This document shows, piece after piece, positions 16,964 to 27,384 of a stretch of DNA of 64,000 nt. The notes beneath the pieces are model-generated. The model searched no databases, was not told where the DNA came from, and saw only the letters and a list, made by a program, of their open reading frames with translations. The stretch's first letter is position 1. The number at the start of each line of letters is the position of its first letter. The translations under genes and the position numbers were made by a program. Location of the stretch: the NCBI RefSeq assembly GCF_029211125.1, contig NZ_JARGEN010000014.1, positions 7,908-71,907 of the forward strand, in the 5' to 3' direction. The DNA is from Curvibacter soli (GTDB lineage: Bacteria; Pseudomonadota; Gammaproteobacteria; Burkholderiales; Burkholderiaceae_C).

Positions 16964-17875
16964 ATGTCAAGCGGACATTCCCACGCGCCCGCTTTGGGCA
17001 AGCCGGGTGCGCCCCATCAACGATCCCTATGGATCGCCCTGGCGCTGACATCCTCGTTCATGGTCGCCGAGGTGATTGGTGGCGTGCTGACAGGAAGTCT
17101 GGCCCTCATCTCCGATGCGGCGCACATGTTCACCGATACGGCTGCGCTTGCGATCGCGCTTGCTGCCATGCAGATCGCGAAACGCCCCGTCGACGCGCGA
17201 CGGACATTTGGCTACCACCGCTTTGAAATACTTGCGGCAGCGTTCAATGCGCTACTGCTCTTCGGTGTTGCGCTATACATCCTGTACGAAGCGTGGCAGC
17301 GATTCAGCGAACCCCCTTCGGTCGACTCCCTGCCAATGCTGGTCGTTGCGTCTGTTGGCTTGGTGGTGAACATGATCAGCATGCGGTTGCTGGCATCAGG
17401 CAAAGACGGAAGCCTCAACGTCAAAGGCGCATACCTCGAAGTCTGGAGCGACATGCTCGGTTCTTTGGGTGTGATCGTAGGTGCCATCGTGATCTGGTTG
17501 ACCGGTTGGACCTGGATCGACACGGTCATCGCCGTCGCCATCGGACTCTGGGTGTTGCCCCGCACCTGGATCCTTTTACGAGCAAGCATCAACATCCTGT
17601 TGGAGGGTGTACCAGAGGGCGTGGACGTCGCCGTCGTGGAGAAGGCTCTGCTGTCTCTTGAGGGGGTCGAGTCGGTTCATGACCTGCACGTCTGGGCGAT
17701 CAGTAGCGGAAAAACGAGTCTGAGCGTCCACTTGGTGAGCGCAGAGGGGGACTTGGAAGTCCTTACGCAGTCCGCTGCGGCGATCATGGCGAAAGATTTT
17801 GAAATTCATCATGTCACCGTGCAAGTGGAGCGAGTGGCTTGCGCTCAAGCCGACGGCGACCACGGTTACGACTGA
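16964..17875 (+). CDS. czcD: CzcD cation diffusion facilitator (Zn/Co/Cd exporter)
   Basis: A 303-residue six-helix transporter of the cation diffusion facilitator family. Helix II carries SDAAHMFTD (His and Asp metal ligands) and helix V carries YLEVWSDMLGS, matching Cupriavidus CzcD, including Glu in place of the more usual His. A short N-terminal His segment and a cytoplasmic C-terminal domain (HDLHVWAISSG) complete it. CzcD exports Zn2+, Co2+ and Cd2+ by proton antiport and lowers the cytoplasmic metal level that induces czcCBA. Confidence 0.93.
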   Translation: MSSGHSHAPALGKPGAPHQRSLWIALALTSSFMVAEVIGGVLTGSLALISDAAHMFTDTAALAIALAAMQIAKRPVDARRTFGYHRFEILAAAFNALLLFGVALYILYEAWQRFSEPPSVDSLPMLVVASVGLVVNMISMRLLASGKDGSLNVKGAYLEVWSDMLGSLGVIVGAIVIWLTGWTWIDTVIAVAIGLWVLPRTWILLRASINILLEGVPEGVDVAVVEKALLSLEGVESVHDLHVWAISSGKTSLSVHLVSAEGDLEVLTQSAAAIMAKDFEIHHVTVQVERVACAQADGDHGYD

Positions 17876-17945
17876 AAGCCGGTGCGCGGACGATCTCGAA
17901 GCCTTTCAGATGGCGATCCACACTGATTGATCACATAGGGACTTG

Positions 17946-18176
17946 ATGCCTCGTTCGACACCGGGTCTTCAGTTTTCGCTCACGATGGTCCTGATGTACC
18001 TCGCGCTGGGCGCTGTCGCTGCCGTTGTGATCCTGATCGTTCGGTGGTGGCGTCGGCGCTCAGACCCTCAAGGTTTGCGCAACCGTCCTTACGCCGAGCG
18101 GTTGACGGCTCGGTTCGGCACGACGCGGGCGCGCGCATCGAAAGCACGAAGAGCCGCGGAGCGTGGGAAAACATGA
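17946..18176 (+). CDS. Small single-pass membrane protein
   Basis: A 76-residue protein with one transmembrane helix (about 11-34, LTMVLMYLALGAVAAVVILI) followed by a strongly basic cytoplasmic tail. ATG 17946, preceded by AGGGAC, is a better start than the overlapping TTG at 17943. It follows czcD by 70 bp. Function unknown; small basic membrane proteins of this sort recur in metal efflux operons. Confidence 0.6.
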   Translation: MPRSTPGLQFSLTMVLMYLALGAVAAVVILIVRWWRRRSDPQGLRNRPYAERLTARFGTTRARASKARRAAERGKT

Positions 18177-18300
18177 TCCACTCGCTGAAGATTTTTGACT
18201 GCTGGCCGATCTACACCTTTGCACATCGACGGCGCGTCTGCGTATGACCTGGATGTTCTGGCCTCGCGCTTCAAAGAAGCAAGCGATACACTGCTACAAG

Positions 18301-18687
18301 ATGTTCAGCCGCCCACTTCTTCACCGCTGGATGACCTCGTTCTTCGTGGTCGTGTCGCTGCTGTTCTCGCAGCTGGCGTTGGCAAGCTATGTGTGCCCAA
18401 GCGTTCCTGGCACAGATGCGATGGCGGAAATGATCGCGACCGGCGTGCCTTGTGAAGGCATGGACACAGCGCAGCCGGTGTTGTGCTTCCAGCACGCCGC
18501 CGACATGTCGCTGTCTTTCGACCCGGTGAAATTGACTACCCCTTCGCTGCCGGCCATCGTGCAGCTTGTGGTCATGCCCGTCGCGTTGGTGTCGGAAAGC
18601 CATGCCGTCCCGCAGCAGGCCGTTCCTGAGTGGCAGCACCCTCCGCCCGATCCCGTTTTTCTCGCCACGCGCAGACTTCGCGTCTGA
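18301..18687 (+). CDS. Exported Cys-containing protein heading the Cu/Ag efflux operon
   Basis: About 128 residues with a signal peptide (LFSQLALAS). The mature region has three cysteines spaced around YVCPSVPG, GVPCEGMD and PVLCFQH, then Met/His/Pro-rich sequence. ATG 18301 removes a non-signal-like N-terminal extension that would start at 18244. It lies 75 bp upstream of the TolC-like gene. Similar small proteins precede Cu/Ag RND operons in Burkholderiales, but I cannot name the family. Copper or silver binding is inferred. Confidence 0.65.
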   Translation: MFSRPLLHRWMTSFFVVVSLLFSQLALASYVCPSVPGTDAMAEMIATGVPCEGMDTAQPVLCFQHAADMSLSFDPVKLTTPSLPAIVQLVVMPVALVSESHAVPQQAVPEWQHPPPDPVFLATRRLRV

Positions 18688-18762
18688 AATCTCCGTTGAC
18701 TGACCGGTGCTGGAGCGGCTCGTCTGCATTCAGCGATTGTCTCGTTCGTCTGCGGAGTTTTC

Positions 18763-19995
18763 ATGTCCATCCTTTTCCTGCGCGCGGTCGTCACGGCAGC
18801 TGCGCTGCTTCCGTACCTCGCGACGGCTGCCCCTCTGTCCTTGGAGGCGGCGCTTCAATTCGCAGCGCAACGGTCCGAAACCACGCGGGCCGCTCGTGCC
18901 AGCGCATTGAGCGCCACGGAGACCGCGCAAGCTTCTGCCCAGCTTCCCGATCCCACGTTGCGCATCGGCGTCGACAACCTGCCAGCGACGGGGACCGACC
19001 GCTTCCACACAGCCCGCGACTCCATGACCATGAAGCGCATCGGCATCAGCCAGGAATGGCTGTCCGCCGACAAGCGCGCCGCGCGGCGGGCCGCCGCCGA
19101 TGCCGCGGTCGGCCGTGAAGCAGTGCTGGCACAAGCCGCTACCGCAGACACCCGTCGCCAAACAGCGCTCGCTTACGTCGACGCCTTCTACGCTGGCGAA
19201 AGCCTGAAGCTCGCACGGCTCATGGCGCACCATGCGCACGAAGAACTGGAGGCATCGCGGGCACGCCTGTCTTCGGCCGTGGGGAGCAGCCAGGATGTGC
19301 TGGCGCTGACCGGTGCAAAAGGCGTTTCGGACGACGAGACGGCGGACATCCTGCAACAGCAGGGCGCCGCGGGAGTGGCTTTCCAGCGATGGGTCGGCAT
19401 GCCGCCCGATGATCTGCTGCCTCCGGGCCCCTTCGTGCTGCCGGCCGAAGACGCGTACGTCGCTGCGCACCCCACGGTCGGTGCGATGCAGCGCGAAGTC
19501 GAAGTGGCCACGCGGACGGCTGCCGTCACCGCCTCCAACCGCAAGCCCAACTGGACCTGGGAGGTCGCGTATGGTCAGCGCACCGGCTATTCCGACATGG
19601 TGTCTGTGGGCGTGAGCATTCCGCTGCCCCTTGCCCCTGGGGAACGTCAGGACCGGGACACCGCGGCCAAGCTGGCTCTTGTCGAGAAGGCAGAGGCCGA
19701 TTTGGCCGAAGCGACCCGTGCCGCCATCGCGGAATTTCGGTCGCTGCGCAACGACGAAGAGCGCCTCGAACAACGCATCGACCGCTACCGTGCCGGCGTC
19801 GTCGTTCCAGCCAGCCAAAGAACGGCTGCCGCGGTGGCGGGTTACCGATCCAACCAAGGCAGCTTGATCGCACTGTTTGAGGCACGCCATGCCGAAGTCG
19901 AAGCGCAGCGCAAGCTGCTGGCGCTGCAGCGCGACTTGGCCAGAACCCAGGTTCAATTGACCTTTCGGCCGCTCACTGTTGAGGTGGCGCAATGA
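18763..19995 (+). CDS. cusC: Outer-membrane factor of Cu/Ag efflux pump (CusC-like)
   Basis: A 410-residue TolC-family protein with an N-terminal signal peptide and two efflux-protein repeats containing long Ala/Arg/Glu coiled coils. It provides the outer-membrane channel for the CusB-CusA pump encoded next and overlaps cusB by four bases. Its sequence is clearly distinct from czcC and from the lipidated outer-membrane factor at 25940. Confidence 0.85.
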   Translation: MSILFLRAVVTAAALLPYLATAAPLSLEAALQFAAQRSETTRAARASALSATETAQASAQLPDPTLRIGVDNLPATGTDRFHTARDSMTMKRIGISQEWLSADKRAARRAAADAAVGREAVLAQAATADTRRQTALAYVDAFYAGESLKLARLMAHHAHEELEASRARLSSAVGSSQDVLALTGAKGVSDDETADILQQQGAAGVAFQRWVGMPPDDLLPPGPFVLPAEDAYVAAHPTVGAMQREVEVATRTAAVTASNRKPNWTWEVAYGQRTGYSDMVSVGVSIPLPLAPGERQDRDTAAKLALVEKAEADLAEATRAAIAEFRSLRNDEERLEQRIDRYRAGVVVPASQRTAAAVAGYRSNQGSLIALFEARHAEVEAQRKLLALQRDLARTQVQLTFRPLTVEVAQ

Positions 19996-21506
19996 ACAGA
20001 ACACGTGTGATCGGTCTCTCGTTGTTGGCGGCCGGGCTGCTGGCAACGAGCGCCTTCTACCTGGGCCGCAAGACGGGCCAGCCCGCGGACCCCTCAATGG
20101 TTACGGCGACCGCCGCACCGACGCCCGATGGCCGCAAGGTGCTTTACTGGCACGACCCCATGGTGCCGGGCCAGCGCTTCGACAAGCCGGGCAAGTCGCC
20201 GTTCATGGACATGCAACTCGTCCCCATGTACGCCGACAGCGCGACGGGCGCGCCCAACGAGAGGGGCGTGACGGTCAACCCTGCGGTCCAGCAAAACCTT
20301 GGCATCCGGTACGCCAGCGCGCGGCGAGCGGAAACCTCTGCGTCCTTCGAAGCGGTGGGCGCCGTGCAATTCGACGAGCGGCTCAACGTTGCCGTGCAGA
20401 CGCGCGTTGCCGGGTATGTCGAACATCTTTCGGTCCGCGCGCTGATGGAGCGCGTGCGCAAGGGCCAGGCACTGGCGACGGTCTTCGCGCCCGATTGGCT
20501 CGGACCGCAGAACGAACTGCTCGTCCTCAAGCGTTCGGGTGCCCCTCCTGACCTCGTCGCAGCCGCGCGTGATCGTATGCGGGCCATGTCCATCCCCGCG
20601 GAACTCATCCGGCGCAGCGAAGAGTCCGGCACCGCGCATGCGCGCTACGTCCTCTCCGCACCGTCCGATGGCGTGGTGGCCGAGTTGGGCGTGCGCGAAG
20701 GGGTGGCCATCACTCCTGGCATGACGCTGTTCCGCATCGCGGGGCTGGAAAGGGTCTGGGCAGTAGCCGAGATTCCGGAAGCGCAGGCGGTACGACTCAC
20801 GCGTGGCCAGAAGGTCAAGGCGATCCTTCAAGCCGATGCTGCCCAGACTTTCGCCGGGACGCTCGACGAGATCATTCCCGAGATCAACAGCTCGACCCGC
20901 ACCCTGAAGGCTCGCTTCGAGGTCGACAACAGGAACGGAAAGCTGACGCCTGGCATGCTGCTGCGCCTGCAGGTGGCTGGTCCCGCCAGCAGCCAGTTGG
21001 TCGTACCGTCCGAAGCGGTTATCCGCACTGGCAAGCGCGCTGTCGTCATTGTGCGCAAGGCTGACGGCGCCTTTGAGCCGCGCGATGTGTCGCTGGGCGC
21101 GGACCAGGGCGACGACACCGAAGTCGTTTCGGGCCTGAGCGAAGGCGATCAGGTGGTCGCCAGCGGTCAGTTTTTGATCGACTCGGAGGCCCGGCTGCGC
21201 TCCGTGCTGGGCAACATGGCGGCGCCCGCAGCCCCGCCGAACGCTGGAGCTTCGACGCCGGCCGGGGTGATTCACAAGGCCGAGGGCAAGGTCGAAAGCG
21301 TGGCGTCCGACGGCATCACCATCTCGCATGGTCCGGTCGCGACGCTCAAATGGCCGTCGATGACGATGGGGTTCGCCAAGACATCGCCGAACGCATTCCC
21401 GGAAATCAAGCCTGGCGACCAGGTCCGCTTTGAGTTCAAGGAGGGTGGCCCCACAGACTACGAACTGGTTTCCGTGCAGCGCCTGCAACCAGGCGCCAAG
21501 CAATGA
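19992..21506 (+). CDS. cusB: CusB-like adaptor with HMBD and C-terminal CusF-like domain
   Basis: A 504-residue membrane-fusion protein. After the signal/anchor (1-25) comes a heavy-metal-binding motif ([16 protein letters not shown] and [12 protein letters not shown], about residues 52-78), then the four-domain adaptor core. A C-terminal extension from about residue 430 contains WPSMTMGF, the metal-binding strand of CusF. The periplasmic Cu/Ag chaperone is thus fused to the adaptor, in addition to a separate cusF-like gene downstream. It overlaps both neighbours by four bases, so translation is coupled. Confidence 0.9.
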   Translation: MNRTRVIGLSLLAAGLLATSAFYLGRKTGQPADPSMVTATAAPTPDGRKVLYWHDPMVPGQRFDKPGKSPFMDMQLVPMYADSATGAPNERGVTVNPAVQQNLGIRYASARRAETSASFEAVGAVQFDERLNVAVQTRVAGYVEHLSVRALMERVRKGQALATVFAPDWLGPQNELLVLKRSGAPPDLVAAARDRMRAMSIPAELIRRSEESGTAHARYVLSAPSDGVVAELGVREGVAITPGMTLFRIAGLERVWAVAEIPEAQAVRLTRGQKVKAILQADAAQTFAGTLDEIIPEINSSTRTLKARFEVDNRNGKLTPGMLLRLQVAGPASSQLVVPSEAVIRTGKRAVVIVRKADGAFEPRDVSLGADQGDDTEVVSGLSEGDQVVASGQFLIDSEARLRSVLGNMAAPAAPPNAGASTPAGVIHKAEGKVESVASDGITISHGPVATLKWPSMTMGFAKTSPNAFPEIKPGDQVRFEFKEGGPTDYELVSVQRLQPGAKQ

Positions 21507-24500
21507 TCGCCGCCCTGATCCGCTGGTCGATCGGCAACCGGTTCCTCGTGCTGATCGCAACCGCATTTCTGGTGGCGGCCGGCTGGTGGTCCGTCGTCCG
21601 GACACCGCTTGACGCATTGCCCGATCTCTCGGACACCCAGGTCATCATCCGCACGCCTTTTCCTGGCAAAGCGCCCCAAGTGGTCGAAGACCTGGTCACC
21701 TACCCACTGACCACCACCATGCTCAGCGTGCCCGGCGCCAAGACCGTGCGCGGCTATTCCTTCTTCGGTGACTCGTTCGTCTACGTGCTCTTCGACGACA
21801 AGACCGATCCGTACTGGGCGCGCTCGCGCGTGGTCGAGTACCTGAACCAGGTGCAGAGCAAGCTCCCCGCGGGCGCCAACGCCTCGCTGGGCCCTGATGC
21901 CACGGGCGTGGGCTGGGTCTACGAATACGCTCTGGTCGACCGCACGGGCACGCGCGACATCGGACAACTGCGCGCGCTGAACGACTGGTTCCTCAAGTTC
22001 GAGCTGAAGACCGTGCCCGACGTGGCTGAGGTCGCCAGCATCGGCGGCATGGTGCGTCAGTACCAGGTGGTGCTCGATCCCGACCGCATGCGCGCGCTTG
22101 GCGTTACGCAAGCGACGGTGATTAGTGCCTTGCAGAAGGCCAACCAAGCGTCGGGCGGTTCGGTGGTCGAGTTCGCCGAGGCTGAGTACATGGTGCGTTC
22201 GCGCGGATACCTACGGTCGCTGGACGATTTCCGCACGATCCCACTTGCTGTGACAGGTGCTACTCCAGTGCTGCTGCGCGACGTGGCCACAGTGCAGATC
22301 GGCCCCGAAATGCGCCGTGGCATTGCCGAACTGGATGGAGAAGGCGAAGTGGCGGGCGGCGTCATCGTCATGCGCTCGGGCAAGAACGCCCGTTCGACCG
22401 TCGAGGCCGTCAAGGCGAAGCTCGAAGCGCTCAAACCCAGCCTGCCGCCGGGTGTGGAAATCGTGCCCACCTACGACCGTTCGCTGCTGATCGACCGCGC
22501 CGTCGAGAACCTTCGCGGCAAGCTCATCGAGGAATTCGTCGTGGTCGCGCTGGTTTGCGCGGTCTTCCTGTTCCATCTGCGCTCGGCGCTCGTGGCAGTA
22601 GTGGCGTTGCCGATCGGTGTGCTGGCGGCGTTCGTCGTCATGCACTGGCAGGGCGTCAACGCCAACATCATGTCGCTTGGCGGCATCGCGATTGCCATCG
22701 GTGCGATGGTGGACGGCGCGATCGTGATGGTTGAGAACGTGCACAAGCACATTGAGGCCTTCGAGGCGGCGCACGACCGGCAGCCGACAGTGGCCGAGCG
22801 GTGGCGGCTCGTGTCCGAGGCCTCCGTGGAGGTGGGGCCAGCGCTGTTCTTCTCGCTGCTGGTGATCACGCTGTCCTTCGTGCCGGTCTTCTCGTTGGAG
22901 GCGCAGGAGGGCCGGTTGTTTTCGCCATTGGCGTTTACCAAGACCTACGCCATGGCGGCCGCGGCGGGTTTGTCGGTGACGCTGATCCCGGTACTCATGG
23001 GCTACCTGATTCGGGGACGCATCCCGCATGAAGCCTCCAACCCCGTCAACCGCTTCCTGGTGGCGGTGTACCGGCCCGCGCTGGAACTGGTACTGCGATT
23101 TCCCAGGGGAACGCTGGCCATGGCCGCCGTGATGCTGGCGTTAACGGCTGTTCCGTTGATGCGACTGGGCGGCGAGTTCATGCCCCCACTCGACGAGGGC
23201 GATCTGCTGTACATGCCTTCCGCGCTGCCCGGGTTGTCGGTGTCGAAGGCTTCCGAACTGCTGCAACAGACCGACCGCCTGATCAAGACCGTGCCGGAGG
23301 TTGCGCGCGTGTTCGGCAAGGCAGGCCGCGCGGACACCGCCACCGACCCCGCGCCGCTCGAGATGTTCGAGACCACGATCCAGTTCAAGCCGAAGGCGCA
23401 GTGGCGCGCGGGGATGACACCGGACAGGCTGGTCGAAGAACTGGACCGCGCAGTCAAGGTGCCGGGCCTGACCAATGTGTGGGTGCCACCCATCCGCAAC
23501 CGGATCGACATGCTGGCCACGGGCATCAAGAGCCCGGTCGGCATCAAGGTGGCGGGGGCGGATTTGGCCACGATCGATTCGCTGACAACGCAGATCGAGG
23601 CGGCCGTCAAGAACGTTTCCGGCGTGTCGTCTGCACTGGCCGAGCGGCTCACCGGTGGGCGCTACATCGACGTCGACGTCGACCGGCTTGCAGCAGCACG
23701 CTACGGGCTCTCGGTGGCGGACGTACAGGCCGTGGTGTCCACGGCCATCGGTGGCGAGAACGTCGGTGAGGTCATCCAGGGCCGCGAGCGTTATCCGATC
23801 AACGTCCGCTACCCGCGCGAGATCCGCGATTCGCTGGAGCGGCTGCGGCAATTGCCTTTCGTGACCGAAAGGGGGGCGCAATTGCTGCTCGGTGATGTGG
23901 CGAAGATCACCATCGAAGAAGGGCCGCCGATGCTGCGCAGCGAGAACGCGCGGCTGTCGGGATGGGTCTACGTCGACGTTCGGGGCCGCGACCTGCGCTC
24001 CGCCGTCAGCGACATGCAGGCCGCGGTTGGCAAGACCGTGAAGATGCCTGCGGGCTATGCCGTGTCGTGGTCCGGCCAGTTCGAGTACTTGGAACGCGCG
24101 ACCGAGCGGTTGAAGCTAGTCGTGCCCGTCACGCTCGCGGTCATCGTCGTGCTGCTCTACCTGCTGTTCAGGTCGTTCGTCGATGCGGCCCTGGTGATGG
24201 CGGCGGTGCCGTTCTCGCTCATCGGCGGCTTCTGGCTGATCTGGGCGTTGGGCCATTCGATCTCCGTGGCCACCGCGGTGGGCTTCATCGCCCTGGCCGG
24301 CGTGGCGGCCGAGTTTGGCGTCGTCATGCTGGTCTACCTGAAGAATGCACTGGCGCGTCGCCTCGAAGCCGGAGAGCCGATGAAAGACGAGACCCTGCTG
24401 GCTGCGATCCGTGAAGGCGCCGTGCTGCGTGTGCGACCGAAGGCGATGACCGTCGCGGTCGTGATGGCGGGCCTGCTGCCCATCCTGTGGGGGAGTGGCA

Positions 24501-24676
24501 CCGGCTCAGAGGTGATGACGCGCATTGCCGCGCCCATGGTGGGTGGCATGGTCACGGCGCCGCTCCTGAGCATGCTCGTCGTGCCTGCCGCATGGTTTCT
24601 GCTGCATCGCAGGAGGCCGGAACATCGGCGACGTTCATCTACGATTGGCGTACCAAACCCAGGAAAAGCGCCTTGA
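21503..24676 (+). CDS. cusA: CusA heavy-metal RND transporter (Cu+/Ag+, HME4 type)
   Basis: A 1057-residue RND pump. Transmembrane segment IV reads [20 protein letters not shown], the HME4 signature of monovalent copper and silver exporters, unlike the CzcA motif in the same window. Together with CusC and CusB it exports periplasmic or cytoplasmic Cu+/Ag+ across the outer membrane. The stop codon overlaps the TTG start of the cusF-like gene. Confidence 0.95.
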   Translation: MIAALIRWSIGNRFLVLIATAFLVAAGWWSVVRTPLDALPDLSDTQVIIRTPFPGKAPQVVEDLVTYPLTTTMLSVPGAKTVRGYSFFGDSFVYVLFDDKTDPYWARSRVVEYLNQVQSKLPAGANASLGPDATGVGWVYEYALVDRTGTRDIGQLRALNDWFLKFELKTVPDVAEVASIGGMVRQYQVVLDPDRMRALGVTQATVISALQKANQASGGSVVEFAEAEYMVRSRGYLRSLDDFRTIPLAVTGATPVLLRDVATVQIGPEMRRGIAELDGEGEVAGGVIVMRSGKNARSTVEAVKAKLEALKPSLPPGVEIVPTYDRSLLIDRAVENLRGKLIEEFVVVALVCAVFLFHLRSALVAVVALPIGVLAAFVVMHWQGVNANIMSLGGIAIAIGAMVDGAIVMVENVHKHIEAFEAAHDRQPTVAERWRLVSEASVEVGPALFFSLLVITLSFVPVFSLEAQEGRLFSPLAFTKTYAMAAAAGLSVTLIPVLMGYLIRGRIPHEASNPVNRFLVAVYRPALELVLRFPRGTLAMAAVMLALTAVPLMRLGGEFMPPLDEGDLLYMPSALPGLSVSKASELLQQTDRLIKTVPEVARVFGKAGRADTATDPAPLEMFETTIQFKPKAQWRAGMTPDRLVEELDRAVKVPGLTNVWVPPIRNRIDMLATGIKSPVGIKVAGADLATIDSLTTQIEAAVKNVSGVSSALAERLTGGRYIDVDVDRLAAARYGLSVADVQAVVSTAIGGENVGEVIQGRERYPINVRYPREIRDSLERLRQLPFVTERGAQLLLGDVAKITIEEGPPMLRSENARLSGWVYVDVRGRDLRSAVSDMQAAVGKTVKMPAGYAVSWSGQFEYLERATERLKLVVPVTLAVIVVLLYLLFRSFVDAALVMAAVPFSLIGGFWLIWALGHSISVATAVGFIALAGVAAEFGVVMLVYLKNALARRLEAGEPMKDETLLAAIREGAVLRVRPKAMTVAVVMAGLLPILWGSGTGSEVMTRIAAPMVGGMVTAPLLSMLVVPAAWFLLHRRRPEHRRRSSTIGVPNPGKAP

Positions 24677-25059
24677 AAGACGCCCCTCATCCGCGAGCAT
24701 TCATCCTCGCGCACAATCCGGCCCTGCAGTTGGGAGCACTTATCCTGCTTGGATTGTTGCCCGCTCTGAACTCTGCGTGGGCCCAGAGTTCGGCACGCCC
24801 TCAGCCGCCAGTTTCCTCGGCGCTGCCGTCGACTCTCGCGCTCACGCACGCCGTGATCGAGCGCGTGCTTCACGACACCGGCGAAATTGTCCTCGACCAC
24901 GAGGACCTTCCGAATCTGGGCATGCCGCCCATGACCATGGCATTTGACGTGTCGAACGAGACGATGCTCAAGGCTTTCAAAGCAGGGGACAACGTCAGGT
25001 TCCAGGCGGAAATAGTTGCGGGAAAACCCACGATCACACGGTTGGAGCGCGCGCCTTAG
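24673..25059 (+). CDS. cusF: CusF-like periplasmic Cu/Ag-binding protein
   Basis: About 128 residues. TTG 24673 overlaps the cusA stop (TTGA) and has AGGAAAAG upstream; starts further upstream would lie inside cusA. A hydrophobic N-terminal segment with ALNSAWAQ looks like a signal peptide after a longer leader. The small beta-barrel domain contains [20 protein letters not shown], the Met-x-Met strand of CusF, with Pro-Met in place of the usual Trp-containing loop. It would hand Cu+/Ag+ to CusB. Confidence 0.8.
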   Translation: MKDAPHPRAFILAHNPALQLGALILLGLLPALNSAWAQSSARPQPPVSSALPSTLALTHAVIERVLHDTGEIVLDHEDLPNLGMPPMTMAFDVSNETMLKAFKAGDNVRFQAEIVAGKPTITRLERAP

Positions 25060-25104
25060 CACGCGGGCGTGCAGTATTTTTTCGGCCCCCGTACAATCGA
25101 GCCA

Positions 25105-25503
25105 ATGGTCAGCTTTCGCGCGATCTTTTTGTGGCTCATGATGTTTGCGGTGCCTTTTCAAGGCTACGCGGCGGCAGCCATGGCCGTTTGCGCTCCGGGA
25201 ACGGCCATGTCAATTGGAGCTGTCTCGGTCTCCGCAAGCAATCACCATGATCATGGCGACTCGGGATCGGCTGCGGGCCATCACGCAGATGCCCACGTCG
25301 ACGCGCATGACCATGGCGCTGATGCGGGCCAAGACGACGCAGGCCACAAATGTGGCAATTGCGCTCCCTGCCATGCTGTGGGGCTCACTCCGGCCGTTGC
25401 TGCCATCGAAAGCTTTGGCCTTCCGCAGGCCGACCTGGTAGAGCCTCTCTACGCGCTGGCGATCGTCTCGCCCGGCGTTCCTCACAAACCTCCTCGCGTC
25501 TAA
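25105..25503 (+). CDS. His-rich exported metal-binding protein, probably leaderless
   Basis: A 132-residue exported protein: signal peptide (about 1-26), then a stretch with about a dozen His and Asp residues (HHDHGDSG, HADAHVDAHDHGAD) and CGNCAPCH. It resembles CzcI-type small proteins in plan. A -10-like TACAAT (25092-25097) ends seven bases before ATG 25105 and no Shine-Dalgarno is present, so a leaderless transcript is likely. It begins the periplasmic copper module; copper binding is inferred. Confidence 0.65.
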   Translation: MVSFRAIFLWLMMFAVPFQGYAAAAMAVCAPGTAMSIGAVSVSASNHHDHGDSGSAAGHHADAHVDAHDHGADAGQDDAGHKCGNCAPCHAVGLTPAVAAIESFGLPQADLVEPLYALAIVSPGVPHKPPRV

Positions 25504-25620
25504 GGCGTTCACCGTCCGGCAGCTTTGCTGTCGGCGTCTGAACGCGCATGCATCGCCTGCTGTTGCTCCCGCCTTTTGGCGGTCGACAGCACTTCGTTCA
25601 TGAACATCGCGAGGAACCCA

Positions 25621-25943
25621 TGTTCAAAAAATCGCCGGCGGCTTGGCTGGTCAGCTTGACCACATTCGTGGCTTTCACGGCAGGCGCGCAGACTGCGCCC
25701 GCCGTGGACGCTCCCTCGGCCACGCCGAGTTCTCTTTCCTACAGCTCGGCGATGGACGGCTACAAAGCCTTCGCTGACGAAAAAGCCATCCCATGGAAGG
25801 CCGCCAACGACACCGTCAAAGGCCGTGGTGGATGGCGCGCTTATGCCAAAGAGGCGAGCGGCGAACCCTCTGATACCAAGCCGCCTTCAGCGGCAGATCC
25901 ACACGCCGGCCATGTCATGCAGGCTCCGAAAGAGAAGCCATGA
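25621..25943 (+). CDS. Small exported protein of copper module
   Basis: 107 residues with a signal peptide ending TAGAQT, a central LSYSSAMDGYKAFADEK segment and a C terminus with HAGHVM. Start ATG 25621 is chosen for its AGGAA ribosome binding site and signal peptide; the longer frame from 25548 lacks both. It overlaps the next gene by four bases (ATGA). Proteins of this type are commonly seen just before the lipidated outer-membrane factor of copper operons; function unknown. Confidence 0.65.
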
Positions 25944-27364
25944 CGCGCCCGCTGCGTATAACGCTCAGCGCTGTCGGCCTTGCGGTCCTGACAGGCTGTG
26001 CCTCCCTCGGCATCGACGATGCCGTCAAGCAGACCAACAGCTCCGCGGCACAGTTCACCGGTGGCAACTTGGAGCTGAGCCGCACCAAGGAACAGCGCGA
26101 CGCACGCCTTGCAGTGGCCGATGAGCTTCTGGGCAAGCCGCTGACGCAGGATGCCGCAGTGCGCCTCGCCCTGGCGAACAGCCCTGCGTTGCAGGCCATG
26201 GTGGCCCAGAGCTGGGCCGAGATCTCCAACGCGAACCAGGCGGGCAACATTCCAAATCCGGTGTTCAGCTTCGAGCGCCTGCGCATTGGAGATGAGCTCG
26301 AAATCGGGCGGCTTTTGTCGTTCGGCGTGGTCGACCTGATACTCCTGCCGCGCCGCATGTCCATTGCGCGAAGCCAGGGCGTTCAGGCTCAGATCCAGCT
26401 CACGACCACCGTCGTGGACCAGGTGACCCAGGTTCGCTCGGCCTGGGTGCGTGCCATCGCCGCGCAGCAGCTGCTGCAATACGCCGAGCAAGTCAAACAG
26501 TCGGCAGAGGCCAGCGCTGAACTCGCTCGGCGGATGCAGCTGATCGGCAACTTCAGCAAGCTGCAGCGAGCGCGCCAGCAGGTGTTCTATGCCGACGCGA
26601 CGACCCAACTGGCCTCGGCCCGTCATGCTGCCACTTCGGCTCGGGAGGAACTGGTCCGCGCTCTGGGGCTGGATGACAGCCAGGCTTCGAAGCTGCAGCT
26701 GCCAGAACGCCTTCCCGATTTGCCCAAGGCGCCCCGCCCAGCCCAGGACGTCGCCAGCACGGCAGGTGCACAACGCCTGGACGTGCAGCAGGCACGCGCG
26801 CAGCTGGAGGTGGCGGGTAGGTCGCAAGGCATCAACCAACTCTCCACGTTCGTCGACGTGGAAGCTGGCATCCGGCGTGACACCGTCTTCGACAACCAAG
26901 AGGGGACGCGCAGCACCGGGCGAGGGTTCGAGCTGGACATTCGGCTGCCCCTTTTCAACTGGGGCTCCGCCCAGCGCGACGCACTGAACGCTCAATCTCT
27001 GGTGGCCGCCAACCGTTATGACGCTGCCGTCCGCGGTGCGACATCTCAGCTGCGCCAGGACTACTCGGCGTATCGCACGACTTACGACATCGCACGCCAC
27101 TACCGCGACGAAATCGTCCCACTGCGCCAAGCGATGGCCGACGAGAACGTCCTTCGCTACAACGGGATGCTGATCGGCGTCTTCGAGCTCTTGGCCGAGG
27201 CACGCGATCAGATCTCGAGCGTGACCAACGCGATCAACGCCCAGCAGCAGTTTTGGTTGGCGGACGCGGCGCTCGCCGCCTCTGTGATCGGCAAACCCTC
27301 TGCCATGGCCTCCCCGGCTGCCGGTGGCGCCAGCTCCCAAGCGGCCGCCGCACCGGCCCATTGA
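25940..27364 (+). CDS. Lipidated TolC-family outer-membrane protein of copper module
   Basis: A 474-residue outer-membrane efflux protein with a lipobox (LTGCAS, Cys near residue 21) and two TolC-like repeats. It stands apart from any inner-membrane RND partner. It sits in an operon with a small exported protein and a multicopper oxidase, an arrangement found in betaproteobacterial copper islands. It may serve as an outer-membrane exit or a structural partner for copper detoxification; PcoB/CopB is the functional analogue but is not homologous. Confidence 0.85.
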   Translation: MTRPLRITLSAVGLAVLTGCASLGIDDAVKQTNSSAAQFTGGNLELSRTKEQRDARLAVADELLGKPLTQDAAVRLALANSPALQAMVAQSWAEISNANQAGNIPNPVFSFERLRIGDELEIGRLLSFGVVDLILLPRRMSIARSQGVQAQIQLTTTVVDQVTQVRSAWVRAIAAQQLLQYAEQVKQSAEASAELARRMQLIGNFSKLQRARQQVFYADATTQLASARHAATSAREELVRALGLDDSQASKLQLPERLPDLPKAPRPAQDVASTAGAQRLDVQQARAQLEVAGRSQGINQLSTFVDVEAGIRRDTVFDNQEGTRSTGRGFELDIRLPLFNWGSAQRDALNAQSLVAANRYDAAVRGATSQLRQDYSAYRTTYDIARHYRDEIVPLRQAMADENVLRYNGMLIGVFELLAEARDQISSVTNAINAQQQFWLADAALAASVIGKPSAMASPAAGGASSQAAAAPAH

Positions 27365-27384
27365 GCAATCTTCAAAAGCTACAC

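Noticed and set aside
24487-24672. N-terminal extension of the cusF-like frame
   Set aside because: Lies wholly within cusA in another frame; the TTG start overlapping the cusA stop with AGGAAAAG upstream is preferred.
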